64,000 nt of DNA from Pontimicrobium sp. SW4 (GTDB taxonomy: Bacteria > Bacteroidota > Bacteroidia > Flavobacteriales > Flavobacteriaceae). The stretch covers positions 372,001-436,000 of the forward strand of contig NZ_CP157199.1 of NCBI RefSeq assembly GCF_039954625.1, read 5' to 3'. This document shows positions 9,366-18,204 of this stretch, one piece after another. The position numbers and the translations under genes were made by a program. The stretch's first letter is position 1, and each line of letters begins with the position of its first letter. Below the pieces are notes generated by a model, which searched no databases, was not told the origin of the DNA, and saw nothing but the letters and a program-made list of their open reading frames with translations.

Positions 9366-10460
9366 ATGAGTAAAACCAGTAGCTCATTAACCAGTTTAGC
9401 GCTCCAGAAGTTTAAAAAGAACTTTTGGGGCGTTTTTAGTTTTTGGTTTATTGTTTTGGTAGGCTTAATTTCAGTTTTTGCTTATGTAATTGCGCCAGAT
9501 AATTCTCAAAATGCTAACCAGATGCATTTATCAATTCATTCAAAAAAACCAGGTTTTAAAGTGACTATGTTATCTTTACCTTCAGAGAATAAAACAGAAC
9601 AGTCTTTTGTTAAGAAACTTTTTTTTGGTGAAATAAATCAAATTGAAGAGATTCCTATTTCCAGTTATAACATGGAAAATGACATCTTAAGTTACACCGA
9701 ATATGCTTCCGATGGTTTAGTAGGACAAATAAAAACCTTACCACTAACTATATTTCTTAATAGAGAAGTTCAAGATTATATTGAGGAGAAAACATTTCTT
9801 TTTGGAACAGATAAATATGGGCGTGATTACTTAAGTCGCATTCTTGTAGGAGCTCGTATTTCTTTCTTTATAGGTTTTGTAGCAGTATTTATATCATTGG
9901 TTATTGGAATATTATTAGGTAGCCTTGCAGGCTATTTTGGAGGAAAAGTAGATACTATTATTATGTGGCTTATAAATGTTACGTGGTCTATTCCAACCTT
10001 ACTTTTGGTTATTGCCATTACATTGGCACTTGGTAAAGGTTTTTGGCAAGTATTTATTGCGGTAGGCTTAACAATGTGGGTTGAGGTAGCAAGAGTCGTA
10101 AGAGGACAAATTATTGGAGTAAAAGAGATGCAGTATGTAACAGCCGCAAGAGCTTTAGGATATAACGATTTTAGAATTATTACTAAGCATATTCTTCCAA
10201 ATATCATGGCACCAGTTATTGTAATATCTGCGGCTAATTTTGCTGCAGCTATTTTAATTGAAAGTGGTTTAAGCTTCTTAGGTATAGGAGCACAACCACC
10301 AATGGCTAGTTGGGGAGCTATGATAAAAGACCATTATAATTATATCATTCTTGGAAAACCTTATTTAGCTTTAATTCCAGGATTGTGTATTATGAGTTTG
10401 GTTATGGCGTTTATGCTTATTGGGAATACTCTGCGTGATGCTCTGGACGTTAAAAGTTAA
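9366..10460 (+). CDS. ABC transporter permease, OppC/DppC type
   Basis: Inner-membrane permease subunit of the peptide/nickel ABC importer family, 364 residues. TM1 (about 20-42) is followed by a roughly 100-residue extracytoplasmic insert, then FGTDKYGRDYLSRILVGAR, which is the OppC-type hallmark, and five further helices. The EAA loop is ARALGYNDFRIITKHILPN. It begins five bases after the protease stop. No OppB, ATPase or binding protein lies nearby, so partners must be encoded elsewhere. The C-terminus ends in the typical LRDALD. Confidence 0.92.
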   Translation: MSKTSSSLTSLALQKFKKNFWGVFSFWFIVLVGLISVFAYVIAPDNSQNANQMHLSIHSKKPGFKVTMLSLPSENKTEQSFVKKLFFGEINQIEEIPISSYNMENDILSYTEYASDGLVGQIKTLPLTIFLNREVQDYIEEKTFLFGTDKYGRDYLSRILVGARISFFIGFVAVFISLVIGILLGSLAGYFGGKVDTIIMWLINVTWSIPTLLLVIAITLALGKGFWQVFIAVGLTMWVEVARVVRGQIIGVKEMQYVTAARALGYNDFRIITKHILPNIMAPVIVISAANFAAAILIESGLSFLGIGAQPPMASWGAMIKDHYNYIILGKPYLALIPGLCIMSLVMAFMLIGNTLRDALDVKS

Positions 10461-10488
10461 AGCCTCTAAAAAGAAATTTAGAGGCTTT
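10459..10488. terminator. Bidirectional terminator between permease and M43-like gene
   Basis: AAAGCCTCTAAA and TTTAGAGGCTTT arms, perfect over 12 bases, with a six-base loop. It starts at the permease stop codon and sits between convergent genes. Confidence 0.85.
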
Positions 10489-10508
10489 ATTATGAATTTA
10501 ATATTTGA

Positions 10509-12377
10509 TTATTCTATAATGAGTTTTTTCTGAACAATTCCTTTAGTTGTATTAAATCTAATGAAATAGATTCCTGAAGTTAATTTTTCTATTTTAAAAC
10601 TATTGTTTCTAGGCTTCATTATTGTTTTTATGTTACCAATAATATTATAAACTTCAATGGTTGAAACTTCTTTATAATCAATTCCAATAAATCGTAATTC
10701 AGTATCTTGTTTTGATGGATTTGGAAAAATAGTAATACTTCTATTTGTGCCTGATAGTTTTTGTTCAATTGTTCCATTATTTGGACTTAGTTGAAAACAA
10801 CCAAACAAAAGTTGTTGATTTATTTCTACCTCACAATTTTGCTGGGTATTTTCAATAACTAATTTAAGCATAGGGTAATCTTCAACAAACAAATCTATTG
10901 ATTGGCCACTACCAACATAATAGGTAGGGAAACCTAATCTAGTTAGGTACCATTTATAAACGTAAAAACTATCTTCACAGTTTGTCCCAGAGTTAGCTAC
11001 AAATCTGTATGTGCAAAAATTCAAAAATTCATAGGTAAAACTTGGGTTAATATCGCAAGGATCACATTCAATTGGGCATTCAGTTTGCAAATTATTCATA
11101 GCAGATCCTGTAGTATATGGAGTGCTACAATTTATTTCATAACAACATACATCACCATCACTATTTGATAATTTAAGGACTGTAGTTGAATCTCCTGTGA
11201 AATTTATCGTTTGACCAAACAAAGATTGATAAGGTACAAAATTTGAACTACCAGGTAGTTTTAATGAATATTCATATTCGCAGTCGGCAATATTGGGAGG
11301 GAGTTGCTCAAAAAAAGTAGGTAAACTATTTATTGTAATACTATTGCAATTAAGCTCTAAGTACTTTTCTCCAGGAGATGGTGGCCAAAATGTTGGAGAT
11401 GAAGATTCAAATAATATTTTCTGCGCATAGTAGTTTGAAGTTTTATTACACTCACTACATTCAGTTGATACAGAACAATCTCCTATTAGGTGACTTAAAT
11501 TATCAGTTGGACGACCAAGAAACATTTTCATCCTATTAATTTGACCAGAAGTAAAACCAAAAGCTGTAGAATTCATACAATTAATAAGATTTGAAGCAGT
11601 GCCAGGAGTTGGATTAAGCATAAAATTATCTGCTGTAAAGCTGCCTTGACCGTATGCTTCTGGTGCAGTTGGGTCTTGCGGCACCATACAATTAGCACCA
11701 ATTAAAAGGGTTTCGGCAAGTAAAATAGGAGTGTCATCTACATAATCACCTCCATTACATCTAGTTGATGGCGTTTCAGGTACTTCAGTATAACCATCGT
11801 TGTTTTCACAGCTTCCATTGGTGGTTCCATGTTGCAAATGAAATAGTCCTAGAGCATGCCCAACGTTATGCGCTAAATTATATTTTAACCCGTTATTGCT
11901 TGCAAATGTAGGATTGGAAATTAATACAAAAGGAGATTTGGCTACTCCATCTGTGGCACCATCTGCACCAATGTGTTTATTAAAAAAAAACAAGCTCAAA
12001 CCTGAACTTTCAGTATAAGCATTAAAAATGGACATATTTTGGTTAGCACTATAACACCCTGGATTTGGTAAAGAATAACTAGTAATGTTTTCATTGTTAT
12101 TATGTATTGTAACAGAATTATCCCATTGAAATGTAATTCCAGAGTTACTAAAAGCCTCATTTAATAAGTTTACAGCATTATTAAGAATGGCATTATTAAT
12201 AGTTTGAGGAAAGTTTGAATCAACAACACTATGCATGTTAAGTTTAATGCAATAGTCATCAGAAGTATAATAATTACATGCTGATGCATGTAAGCCTTCA
12301 GAAGAAACACCCTGACTATAAAGTGTTACTGCTTTTAAAAGTACTAAGAGTACTATAAAAAAGTTAATTTTTTTCAT
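10509..12377 (-). CDS. Secreted M43-like (pappalysin) protein with T9SS tail, catalytic Glu missing
   Basis: A 622-residue secreted protein. A signal peptide (about 1-21, ending LYSQ) precedes a metzincin-like domain in which the zinc motif reads H170-N-V-G-H174-A-L-G-L-F-H180. All three His ligands are present, but the catalytic Glu of HExxH is Asn171 (codon AAC). The downstream Met-turn is present as INCMNST near 265, and TSGQINRM follows as in M43 proteins. Cys-rich beta modules (300-530) lead to a type IX secretion C-terminal domain of about 75 residues containing IFPNPS, VYNIIG and a final KKLIIE. It may bind zinc without proteolysis. The neighbouring LytTR system is a candidate regulator. 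Confidence 0.85.
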   Translation of the reverse strand: MKKINFFIVLLVLLKAVTLYSQGVSSEGLHASACNYYTSDDYCIKLNMHSVVDSNFPQTINNAILNNAVNLLNEAFSNSGITFQWDNSVTIHNNNENITSYSLPNPGCYSANQNMSIFNAYTESSGLSLFFFNKHIGADGATDGVAKSPFVLISNPTFASNNGLKYNLAHNVGHALGLFHLQHGTTNGSCENNDGYTEVPETPSTRCNGGDYVDDTPILLAETLLIGANCMVPQDPTAPEAYGQGSFTADNFMLNPTPGTASNLINCMNSTAFGFTSGQINRMKMFLGRPTDNLSHLIGDCSVSTECSECNKTSNYYAQKILFESSSPTFWPPSPGEKYLELNCNSITINSLPTFFEQLPPNIADCEYEYSLKLPGSSNFVPYQSLFGQTINFTGDSTTVLKLSNSDGDVCCYEINCSTPYTTGSAMNNLQTECPIECDPCDINPSFTYEFLNFCTYRFVANSGTNCEDSFYVYKWYLTRLGFPTYYVGSGQSIDLFVEDYPMLKLVIENTQQNCEVEINQQLLFGCFQLSPNNGTIEQKLSGTNRSITIFPNPSKQDTELRFIGIDYKEVSTIEVYNIIGNIKTIMKPRNNSFKIEKLTSGIYFIRFNTTKGIVQKKLIIE

Positions 12378-12536
12378 AAAATAGAAATTAGATTTAACCT
12401 ACTCTTACGCTTTTCGGCTACCGCGATCTTACTTTGTTTAAGGTGTATTAAAATAGTTGTGTCTAGCAACAATAATTAATAAAAGACTGTTTGAAGTTAT
12501 TCCTAAAAATGTTTTTTTGCTAGAGAAAGTAGTTGA

Positions 12537-12579
12537 GCGTTAACAATTAAATGTTAAGTGTTAAGAATATCGTGTTAAG
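12537..12579. promoter_or_regulatory. Array of GTTAA(G/C) half-sites, possible LytTR operator
   Basis: Four copies of GTTAAG or GTTAAC begin at 12539, 12553, 12560 and 12574. Copies one and three, and copies two and four, are each 21 bases apart. LytTR-domain regulators such as AgrA bind direct repeats resembling ACnGTTAAG with this phasing. The array lies between the LytTR gene stop and the M43-like gene, about 160-200 bases before the latter's start. Function is inferred. Confidence 0.45.
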
Positions 12580-12591
12580 CGTAAACTAGAT

Positions 12592-13344
12592 TTATGAAAT
12601 AGAATTAATAAGATCTGATAAATGTGATTTGTTACGTACAGACACCTGTATTTTATCATTGTTTTCTAAAACAATAGATTCTTTTTTGTAAATGGATTTT
12701 ATCCAATTTATATTGATAATTACTGAACGATGGGCTTTAAAAAAACCTTTTTCTATTAAAAGAAATTCATAATATTTAAGCGGATTTGAAGCTAAATGAG
12801 TATCTCCATTTTTCATATAAAACTGTGTGTAGTTGCCTTCGGCTTCACATTTAATAAGTTCCTCAATTTTAATAGATATATGCTCTGATCCGATATGTAT
12901 TAAAAGGCGTGTGTTTTTTTGATCCAAGAATTTAGAAAAATGTTCAAATTTACTTTGCGTATAAAGACGCTCCTTTAAATTTAAATAATGTTGGACTGCA
13001 GCTACGAGCTTAACATTATCTATAGGCTTAGTTATAAAACTAAACGCATAATGATCTATCGCTTTTTGTATATAATTATCAAAAGCTGTTACGAAAATGA
13101 CTTCAAAATCGTGATAGTTTAGCTGGTTGAATATTGCAAATGAAGATCCATCCGTCAATTCAATATCCATAAAAATGAGTTCAGGTTTTAATCTATTTAT
13201 AAGTTCGACACTTTTTTTGATACTTGGAGAGACACCAATAATATCAATCGTAGAAAAGTGATTTCGAAGTATGTTTATCAAATATTCCTGAGCACGAATA
13301 TCATCTTCTATAATAATTGTTATAATTTTAGAGGTATTCTGCAT
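12592..13344 (-). CDS. LytTR-family response regulator
   Basis: Cytoplasmic two-component regulator of 250 residues. An N-terminal receiver domain (about 8-125) shows the acidic pair E13-D14-D15, phospho-acceptor Asp60 in LIFMDIE and Lys110 in FITKPID. A LytTR DNA-binding domain (about 150-248) contains the typical CEAEGNYTQFY and FFKAHRSVIININWI motifs. Its gene diverges from the histidine kinase gene with only 20 bases between start codons, so the pair almost certainly forms one system sharing an overlapping promoter region. Confidence 0.94.
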   Translation of the reverse strand: MQNTSKIITIIIEDDIRAQEYLINILRNHFSTIDIIGVSPSIKKSVELINRLKPELIFMDIELTDGSSFAIFNQLNYHDFEVIFVTAFDNYIQKAIDHYAFSFITKPIDNVKLVAAVQHYLNLKERLYTQSKFEHFSKFLDQKNTRLLIHIGSEHISIKIEELIKCEAEGNYTQFYMKNGDTHLASNPLKYYEFLLIEKGFFKAHRSVIININWIKSIYKKESIVLENNDKIQVSVRNKSHLSDLINSIS

Positions 13345-13364
13345 TTTTAAAATTTTTTATAACC

Positions 13365-15272
13365 ATGAAAGTAATACTTTTTTTAATTCCTTTTTTTCTA
13401 ATTTTTAATAGAAGTCACGCTCAAAATGATGCATTAATTAAATTTGATACTGGTAAAGAATATACGCAAGTCTATGTAGATTCGCTTATTAATGTGCTTC
13501 GGAATAGTGCTGGAAAAAGGATAGAACTTGAGGATTTTAAAAAAATACTTGAGTCAGGTGAAGATTTTTATGGTTGGTCCTATTATTATTTTGGAGAAGG
13601 AGTTACAAAATGGAGAGCAAATGATAATGATGAAGCATTAATTTCTATTGATAAAGGAATTAATTTTTATAATGAAGTTGAAAGTAAAAGGAAAGAAGCA
13701 AATATTCAAGACTTAATGATGCTTTACTACTATAAAGGAGATATTTTGATGGAAAACAAAGAATATAATCTTGCAATAATAAATCATCAAAAAGCTTTAG
13801 ATATTAATAAGACTCATCCATATAAGTATGCTGGAGTTTTTAAACAAGGGATTGCTGCAAGTCATTATAAATTAGGAAATGATAGTCTTGCACTTAAATA
13901 TTATTTAGAAACTACTCATGATAAGATCTTTATGCAAGTGCCAAGAGCATCAGTTATAATCAATACAAGAATTGGTCATCTTTATGAATTTTTTGGAGAT
14001 TATGATAAAGCAGAAGATTATTATGATATAGCATTGCATGTTTCTGATTCTACAAAGTATAATATAAGTCTAGCTTCAATAAATGGAAGTATTGCGAGCT
14101 TAAATTTGATAAGAGAACAGCCAATTTTAGCTTTACAGTATTATAAAAGAGCGATTGATGCTTTTGAGCAATATGGAACAGGAGATGATGCAGGAGAAAA
14201 TGATATATTTTTTTATAAAGCATATGTGAAAATGCTCGAAAATTCTATGGATGAGGGTATTCGGGATATGAATAATTTATTAGATAGTTTGAATGTTATT
14301 GAAACGAAAACCAGAAATGATAAAAAACTATTGCTTTTAACAGTAAAAGCGCTAGGATATGCATATAAGGAAACACAAGATTATAATCAATATCAGAGTT
14401 TGATAGATAAAACATTTTTGTTTTTAAATGCATTCCAAAAAGACAGGTCAAAAGAAAATATCCAAAGTCTAGAAACAAAATATCAAGCAAAAGAGAAAGA
14501 CGAATCTATTCAGCAGTTAAAGAAAAATGAAGAGCAACAAAAAACAATAATAAAGCAACAAAAAACAATTGCATATGGATTAAGTGGATTAATTTTGCTT
14601 TTATTTGGTTTTGGCTATCTTTTTTGGAGACAACGAAAGTTAAAAAACCAATATGAAAAAGAAAACCTAGAACAACGGTTATTACGTTCGCAAATGAATC
14701 CTCATTTTATCGGTAATGCTATGAATACAATAAGTGCATTGGTTGATAAGAAATCTGAAGATGCTATACCATATATTAATAAGCTATCTAATTTATTTAG
14801 ACTGGTACTTACTAATTCAAGAGAAGAATTTGTTAATATTAAAGATGAAATTGCAACCCTCAATAGTTATTTAGAGCTACAGTCAAACTTTTCAAACTTT
14901 TTTAAATTTTCAATAAAAAATACTATTGATAAAGAAGATTATATTATACCGCCAATGTTGATACAGCCCTTTGTAGAAAATGCTATTTTACATGGTTTAA
15001 AAAAAAATAGTAATAAAAGTAAAATTGAAATTAAAATTACTAAGAATGATAAAGGTTTGTTGCTTTGTGAAGTAGATGATAATGGAGTTGGTTATTCAAA
15101 AACCTCTTTAATAGATAAAAAAGGTATACACAAATCTATTTCTGGTGATATAATAAAAGAACGTCTTGAAATTTTAAGAAAAAAGTTTAAAGTTAATTGT
15201 AGATATTCAATTAGTAGTAACAATAATGGGACTCATGTGGAAATCTATTTGCCATATTTGATAGATACGTAA
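13365..15272 (+). CDS. Sensor histidine kinase with TPR sensor region (LytS/YpdA-like)
   Basis: Membrane kinase of 635 residues. A signal peptide (about 1-19) precedes a periplasmic helical region of TPR-type repeats (about 75-380), a coiled segment, one transmembrane helix near 400-420 (YGLSGLILLLFGFGYLFW) and a His_kinase domain with phospho-acceptor His447 in QMNPHFIGNAMN. The ATP-binding part has PPMLIQPFVENAILHG and DDNGVGY. The common NPHFLFN reads NPHFIGN here. It is divergent from the LytTR regulator, its likely partner. The signal sensed is unknown. Confidence 0.93.
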   Translation: MKVILFLIPFFLIFNRSHAQNDALIKFDTGKEYTQVYVDSLINVLRNSAGKRIELEDFKKILESGEDFYGWSYYYFGEGVTKWRANDNDEALISIDKGINFYNEVESKRKEANIQDLMMLYYYKGDILMENKEYNLAIINHQKALDINKTHPYKYAGVFKQGIAASHYKLGNDSLALKYYLETTHDKIFMQVPRASVIINTRIGHLYEFFGDYDKAEDYYDIALHVSDSTKYNISLASINGSIASLNLIREQPILALQYYKRAIDAFEQYGTGDDAGENDIFFYKAYVKMLENSMDEGIRDMNNLLDSLNVIETKTRNDKKLLLLTVKALGYAYKETQDYNQYQSLIDKTFLFLNAFQKDRSKENIQSLETKYQAKEKDESIQQLKKNEEQQKTIIKQQKTIAYGLSGLILLLFGFGYLFWRQRKLKNQYEKENLEQRLLRSQMNPHFIGNAMNTISALVDKKSEDAIPYINKLSNLFRLVLTNSREEFVNIKDEIATLNSYLELQSNFSNFFKFSIKNTIDKEDYIIPPMLIQPFVENAILHGLKKNSNKSKIEIKITKNDKGLLLCEVDDNGVGYSKTSLIDKKGIHKSISGDIIKERLEILRKKFKVNCRYSISSNNNGTHVEIYLPYLIDT

Positions 15273-15274
15273 AT

Positions 15275-15303
15275 AAAAGCGCCCTCTTTTTGGGCGCTTT
15301 TTT
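15275..15303. terminator. Bidirectional terminator after the histidine kinase
   Basis: AAAAGCGCCC / GGGCGCTTTT stem with a short TCTTTTT loop and T-run, three bases after the kinase stop and just before the end of the convergent DUF4136 gene. Confidence 0.87.
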
Positions 15304-15308
15304 ATCAT

Positions 15309-15854
15309 TCATCGTTCTGTACCTGGAGGATATTTCTCCATGATTTTGGCAACAAATTCTTTTATGCGTTCTTCTTTATTTTTCATATTCTGTTTAATAT
15401 AACCTGTTCCCATTCCTTGCCAAACTAATTCTTTTTTATCTGCATCTATTAAATCCACAAACAACGTACCTTCAGTAGACCTAGAAATTGTACTTCCTCG
15501 GTAATTGTTCCAGTACCAAGGGCTCCAACCCCAACCATAACCATAATGTCCCCAACCGTTGTTGTAAACATTTATTTTTTCTCTAGACTTTGTGAAAATA
15601 CTAACTAACAAATTTGGATTCTCAGATTTTGTAAACCCTTTGGCTAATAACTCAGCTTCAACAGCGCGAAGAATTCTTCGTTTATCTAAATCACTAATTT
15701 CAGCTTTATCAATACCATCTTTAAAAAACGCAAATGTCTTGTACGTATTGAAATTAGCATTTCGGTCATAATCGCTAGCAACTCTTACAGAGACGCAAGA
15801 AGAAGTAGCTAAAAAGAGCAATGTAACTGGTAATAAATAAAATAACTTTTTCAT
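15309..15854 (-). CDS. DUF4136-family lipoprotein
   Basis: A 181-residue envelope lipoprotein with signal and lipobox Cys20 (ATSSC). The opening DYDRNANFNTYKTFAF, the central VSIFTKSRE, a Tyr/Trp/Gly-rich insert (about 98-117) and the ending EGTLFVDLIDADKKELVWQG match the DUF4136 pattern seen widely in Bacteroidota. No biochemical function is known for the family. It lies 17 bases after the urocanate hydratase gene on the same strand but shows no functional link to it. Confidence 0.85.
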   Translation of the reverse strand: MKKLFYLLPVTLLFLATSSCVSVRVASDYDRNANFNTYKTFAFFKDGIDKAEISDLDKRRILRAVEAELLAKGFTKSENPNLLVSIFTKSREKINVYNNGWGHYGYGWGWSPWYWNNYRGSTISRSTEGTLFVDLIDADKKELVWQGMGTGYIKQNMKNKEERIKEFVAKIMEKYPPGTER

Positions 15855-15871
15855 AACAATTTTATTAATGG

Positions 15872-17857
15872 TTAAAATGTGTTCAGTAAATCGTCATCAA
15901 CATTATTTGGAAGTGTTACTTTTAAATTAGGCTCTATTTCCATAGCTCGCTTTATTGCAAAAACAGCTTCTTCGTTTCTTGCCCAACTTCGTCTGGATAT
16001 CCCATTGTTTACATCCCAGAATAACATTGATTTTAAGCGCCTTTCAGCATCCTTAGTACCATCAAGAACCATACCAAATCCGCCATTTATAACTTCTCCC
16101 CAACCAACTCCACCTCCATTGTGTATGCTTACCCAAGTAGCGCCTCTAAAACTATCACCAATTACATTGTGAATAGCCATATCTGCTGTAAATTGAGAAC
16201 CATCGTATATATTTGAGGTTTCTCTATATGGCGAATCGGTTCCAGATACATCATGATGGTCACGTCCTAAGACAACATATCCAATGTCTCCTTTTGCAAT
16301 AGCATGATTAAAAGCTGTAGCAATTTTCATGCGTCCTTCGGCATCTGCATATAATATTCTGGCTTGAGAGCCTACAACTAGTTTGTTTTCCTGAGCTCCT
16401 TTAATCCATTGTATATTGTCTGCCATTTGCTGTTGAATTTCTTTAGGAGAATGTTTCTTCATTTCTTCTAAAATCTCACAAGCAATAGTATCTGTTTTTT
16501 CTAAATCTTCAGGTTTTCCTGAGGTGCAAACCCAACGAAATGGTCCAAATCCATAATCGAAGCACATTGGCCCCATAATATCTTGTACATAGCTCGGATA
16601 TTTAAAATCTATACCGTTTTCAGCCATAACATCAGCACCAGCTCTTGAAGCTTCCAAAAGAAAGGCGTTTCCATAATCAAAGAAATACGTGCCTTTGGCT
16701 GTATGCTTATTAATTGCTGTTGCATGACGACGTAAAGATTCTTTGACTTTTCTTTTAAATGTATCAGGATTATTGGCCATCATATCATTGGCTTCTTCAA
16801 ACGATAAGCCAACAGGGTAATAACCTCCAGCCCAAGGATTATGAAGTGAAGTTTGGTCGCTTCCTAAATCGATATGTATGTTTGCATCATCAAATTTTTC
16901 CCAAACATTAACAATGTTTCCTAAATAAGCTATCGAAATGGTTTCTTTATTTTCTTTTGCTTTATTTACACGAGTAACTAATTCATCTAAATCTGTTATT
17001 TTTTCATCAATCCAACCTTGGTCTAATCGTACTTGAGTGATTTTTGGATTTACTTCAGCACAAACAGTGATGCATCCTGCAATATTTCCAGCTTTTGGTT
17101 GCGCTCCAGACATTCCTCCTAAACCAGAAGTGACAAATAAATTGCCTTTAGGTTCTTTTTTAATTTTCCTAAAACCATTTAAAACAGTTATCGTTGTACC
17201 ATGAACAATACCTTGTGGACCTATATACATATAGCTTCCAGCTGTCATTTGTCCATATTGTGTAACTCCTAAGGCGTTGAATTTTTCCCAGTCATCTTGC
17301 TTAGAATAATTTGGAATCATCATACCATTTGTAACGACCACTCTAGGTGCTTCTTTATGCGAAGGAAACAATCCCATTGGATGGCCAGAATATATCACGA
17401 GCGTTTGCTCATCATTCATTTCGGCAAGATATTTCATGGTTAATCTGTATTGCGCCCAATTGGAGAATACAGCGCCATTACCGCCATAAGTAATAAGCTC
17501 ATGAGGGTGTTGTGCTACTGCATAATCCAAATTGTTTTGAATCATGAGCATAATAGCAGCAGCTTGTTTAGATTTTGCAGGATACTCATCTATAGGTCTC
17601 GCATACATCTTATAATCTGGACGCAAACGATACATATAAATACGACCATAAGTTTCTAACTCATTTTTAAATTCTGGAATTAGTATTGCATGATGTTTTT
17701 TATCAAAATAACGAAGCGCGTTTCTAATTGCTAATTTTTTTTCATCTACCGAAAGAATATCTTTTCGTTTTGGTGCATGATTAATTGCACTCTCGTATGG
17801 TTTTGGTTGAGGTAATATGTTTGGTATTCCTTCTAATATTTGTTCTTGAAATGTCAT
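15872..17857 (-). CDS. hutU: Urocanate hydratase (long form)
   Basis: NAD-dependent enzyme converting urocanate to imidazolone propionate in histidine breakdown. At 661 residues it is about 100 longer than the classical enzyme, with an extended N-terminus and inserts. The core motifs are clear: YGGNGAVFSNWAQY near 123, SGHPMG, YIGPQGIVHGTT, TSGLGGMSGAQPKA (NAD site), FDYGFGPFRWVCTSG around the active-site Cys, and GRDHHDVSGTDSPYRET. No hutH, hutI or hutG lies in the window, so the pathway genes are dispersed or absent. Confidence 0.93.
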   Translation of the reverse strand: MTFQEQILEGIPNILPQPKPYESAINHAPKRKDILSVDEKKLAIRNALRYFDKKHHAILIPEFKNELETYGRIYMYRLRPDYKMYARPIDEYPAKSKQAAAIMLMIQNNLDYAVAQHPHELITYGGNGAVFSNWAQYRLTMKYLAEMNDEQTLVIYSGHPMGLFPSHKEAPRVVVTNGMMIPNYSKQDDWEKFNALGVTQYGQMTAGSYMYIGPQGIVHGTTITVLNGFRKIKKEPKGNLFVTSGLGGMSGAQPKAGNIAGCITVCAEVNPKITQVRLDQGWIDEKITDLDELVTRVNKAKENKETISIAYLGNIVNVWEKFDDANIHIDLGSDQTSLHNPWAGGYYPVGLSFEEANDMMANNPDTFKRKVKESLRRHATAINKHTAKGTYFFDYGNAFLLEASRAGADVMAENGIDFKYPSYVQDIMGPMCFDYGFGPFRWVCTSGKPEDLEKTDTIACEILEEMKKHSPKEIQQQMADNIQWIKGAQENKLVVGSQARILYADAEGRMKIATAFNHAIAKGDIGYVVLGRDHHDVSGTDSPYRETSNIYDGSQFTADMAIHNVIGDSFRGATWVSIHNGGGVGWGEVINGGFGMVLDGTKDAERRLKSMLFWDVNNGISRRSWARNEEAVFAIKRAMEIEPNLKVTLPNNVDDDLLNTF

Positions 17858-17988
17858 ATATGTTAGTGTGTTTTATTGATAGAATATTTTAAATTTAAAT
17901 AGACTATCAATACTAAGGATAACGAATATCAATACGATGATGTGTATTTGAAACTTTTATTTTATATGTCATTAAATAAGTATCCAAA

Positions 17989-18156
17989 CTACAATTTTTT
18001 TGTGGTATTAGTTTTGTTATCAAAACCATAAGGACAATGTCTACAACCGCTTTCGCAACAATATCCTCTTTTTAAAAGGTATTGCTCGGTAAAGCAACGA
18101 TAACCTTCAGGAGTTAAATAGTAATCTCCTTCTTCAATTGGGACAAACTCCTTCAT
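17989..18156 (-). CDS. Small Cys-rich DUF5522-like protein (55 aa)
   Basis: Short gene read from ATG at 18156 to TAG at 17989. The product begins MKEFVPIEEGDYYLTPEG and contains RGYCCESGCRHCPYGF, a cysteine cluster (CC-x3-C-x2-C) that suggests metal binding. This matches the pattern I know as DUF5522 in Flavobacteriia; function unknown. A TATCTTTG element ends six bases before the ATG, which would make the message leaderless. Confidence 0.75.
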   Translation of the reverse strand: MKEFVPIEEGDYYLTPEGYRCFTEQYLLKRGYCCESGCRHCPYGFDNKTNTTKKL

Positions 18157-18162
18157 AAGTCA

Positions 18163-18170
18163 CAAAGATA
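18163..18170 (-). promoter_or_regulatory. -7 element (TATCTTTG) six bases before the DUF5522 start
   Basis: Minus-strand TATCTTTG matches TAnnTTTG exactly. Its last base is at 18163 and the ATG begins at 18156, so transcription would start at or next to the start codon. No clear -33 TTG is visible. Confidence 0.4.
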
Positions 18171-18204
18171 ATGTAAATTTGATTGATTTTTTATTGTAAC
18201 ATAT

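Noticed and set aside
12400..12440. CTTTTCGGCTACCGCGATC segment of unusual composition
   Set aside because: Possibly a degenerate repeat, but no second clear copy in the window.
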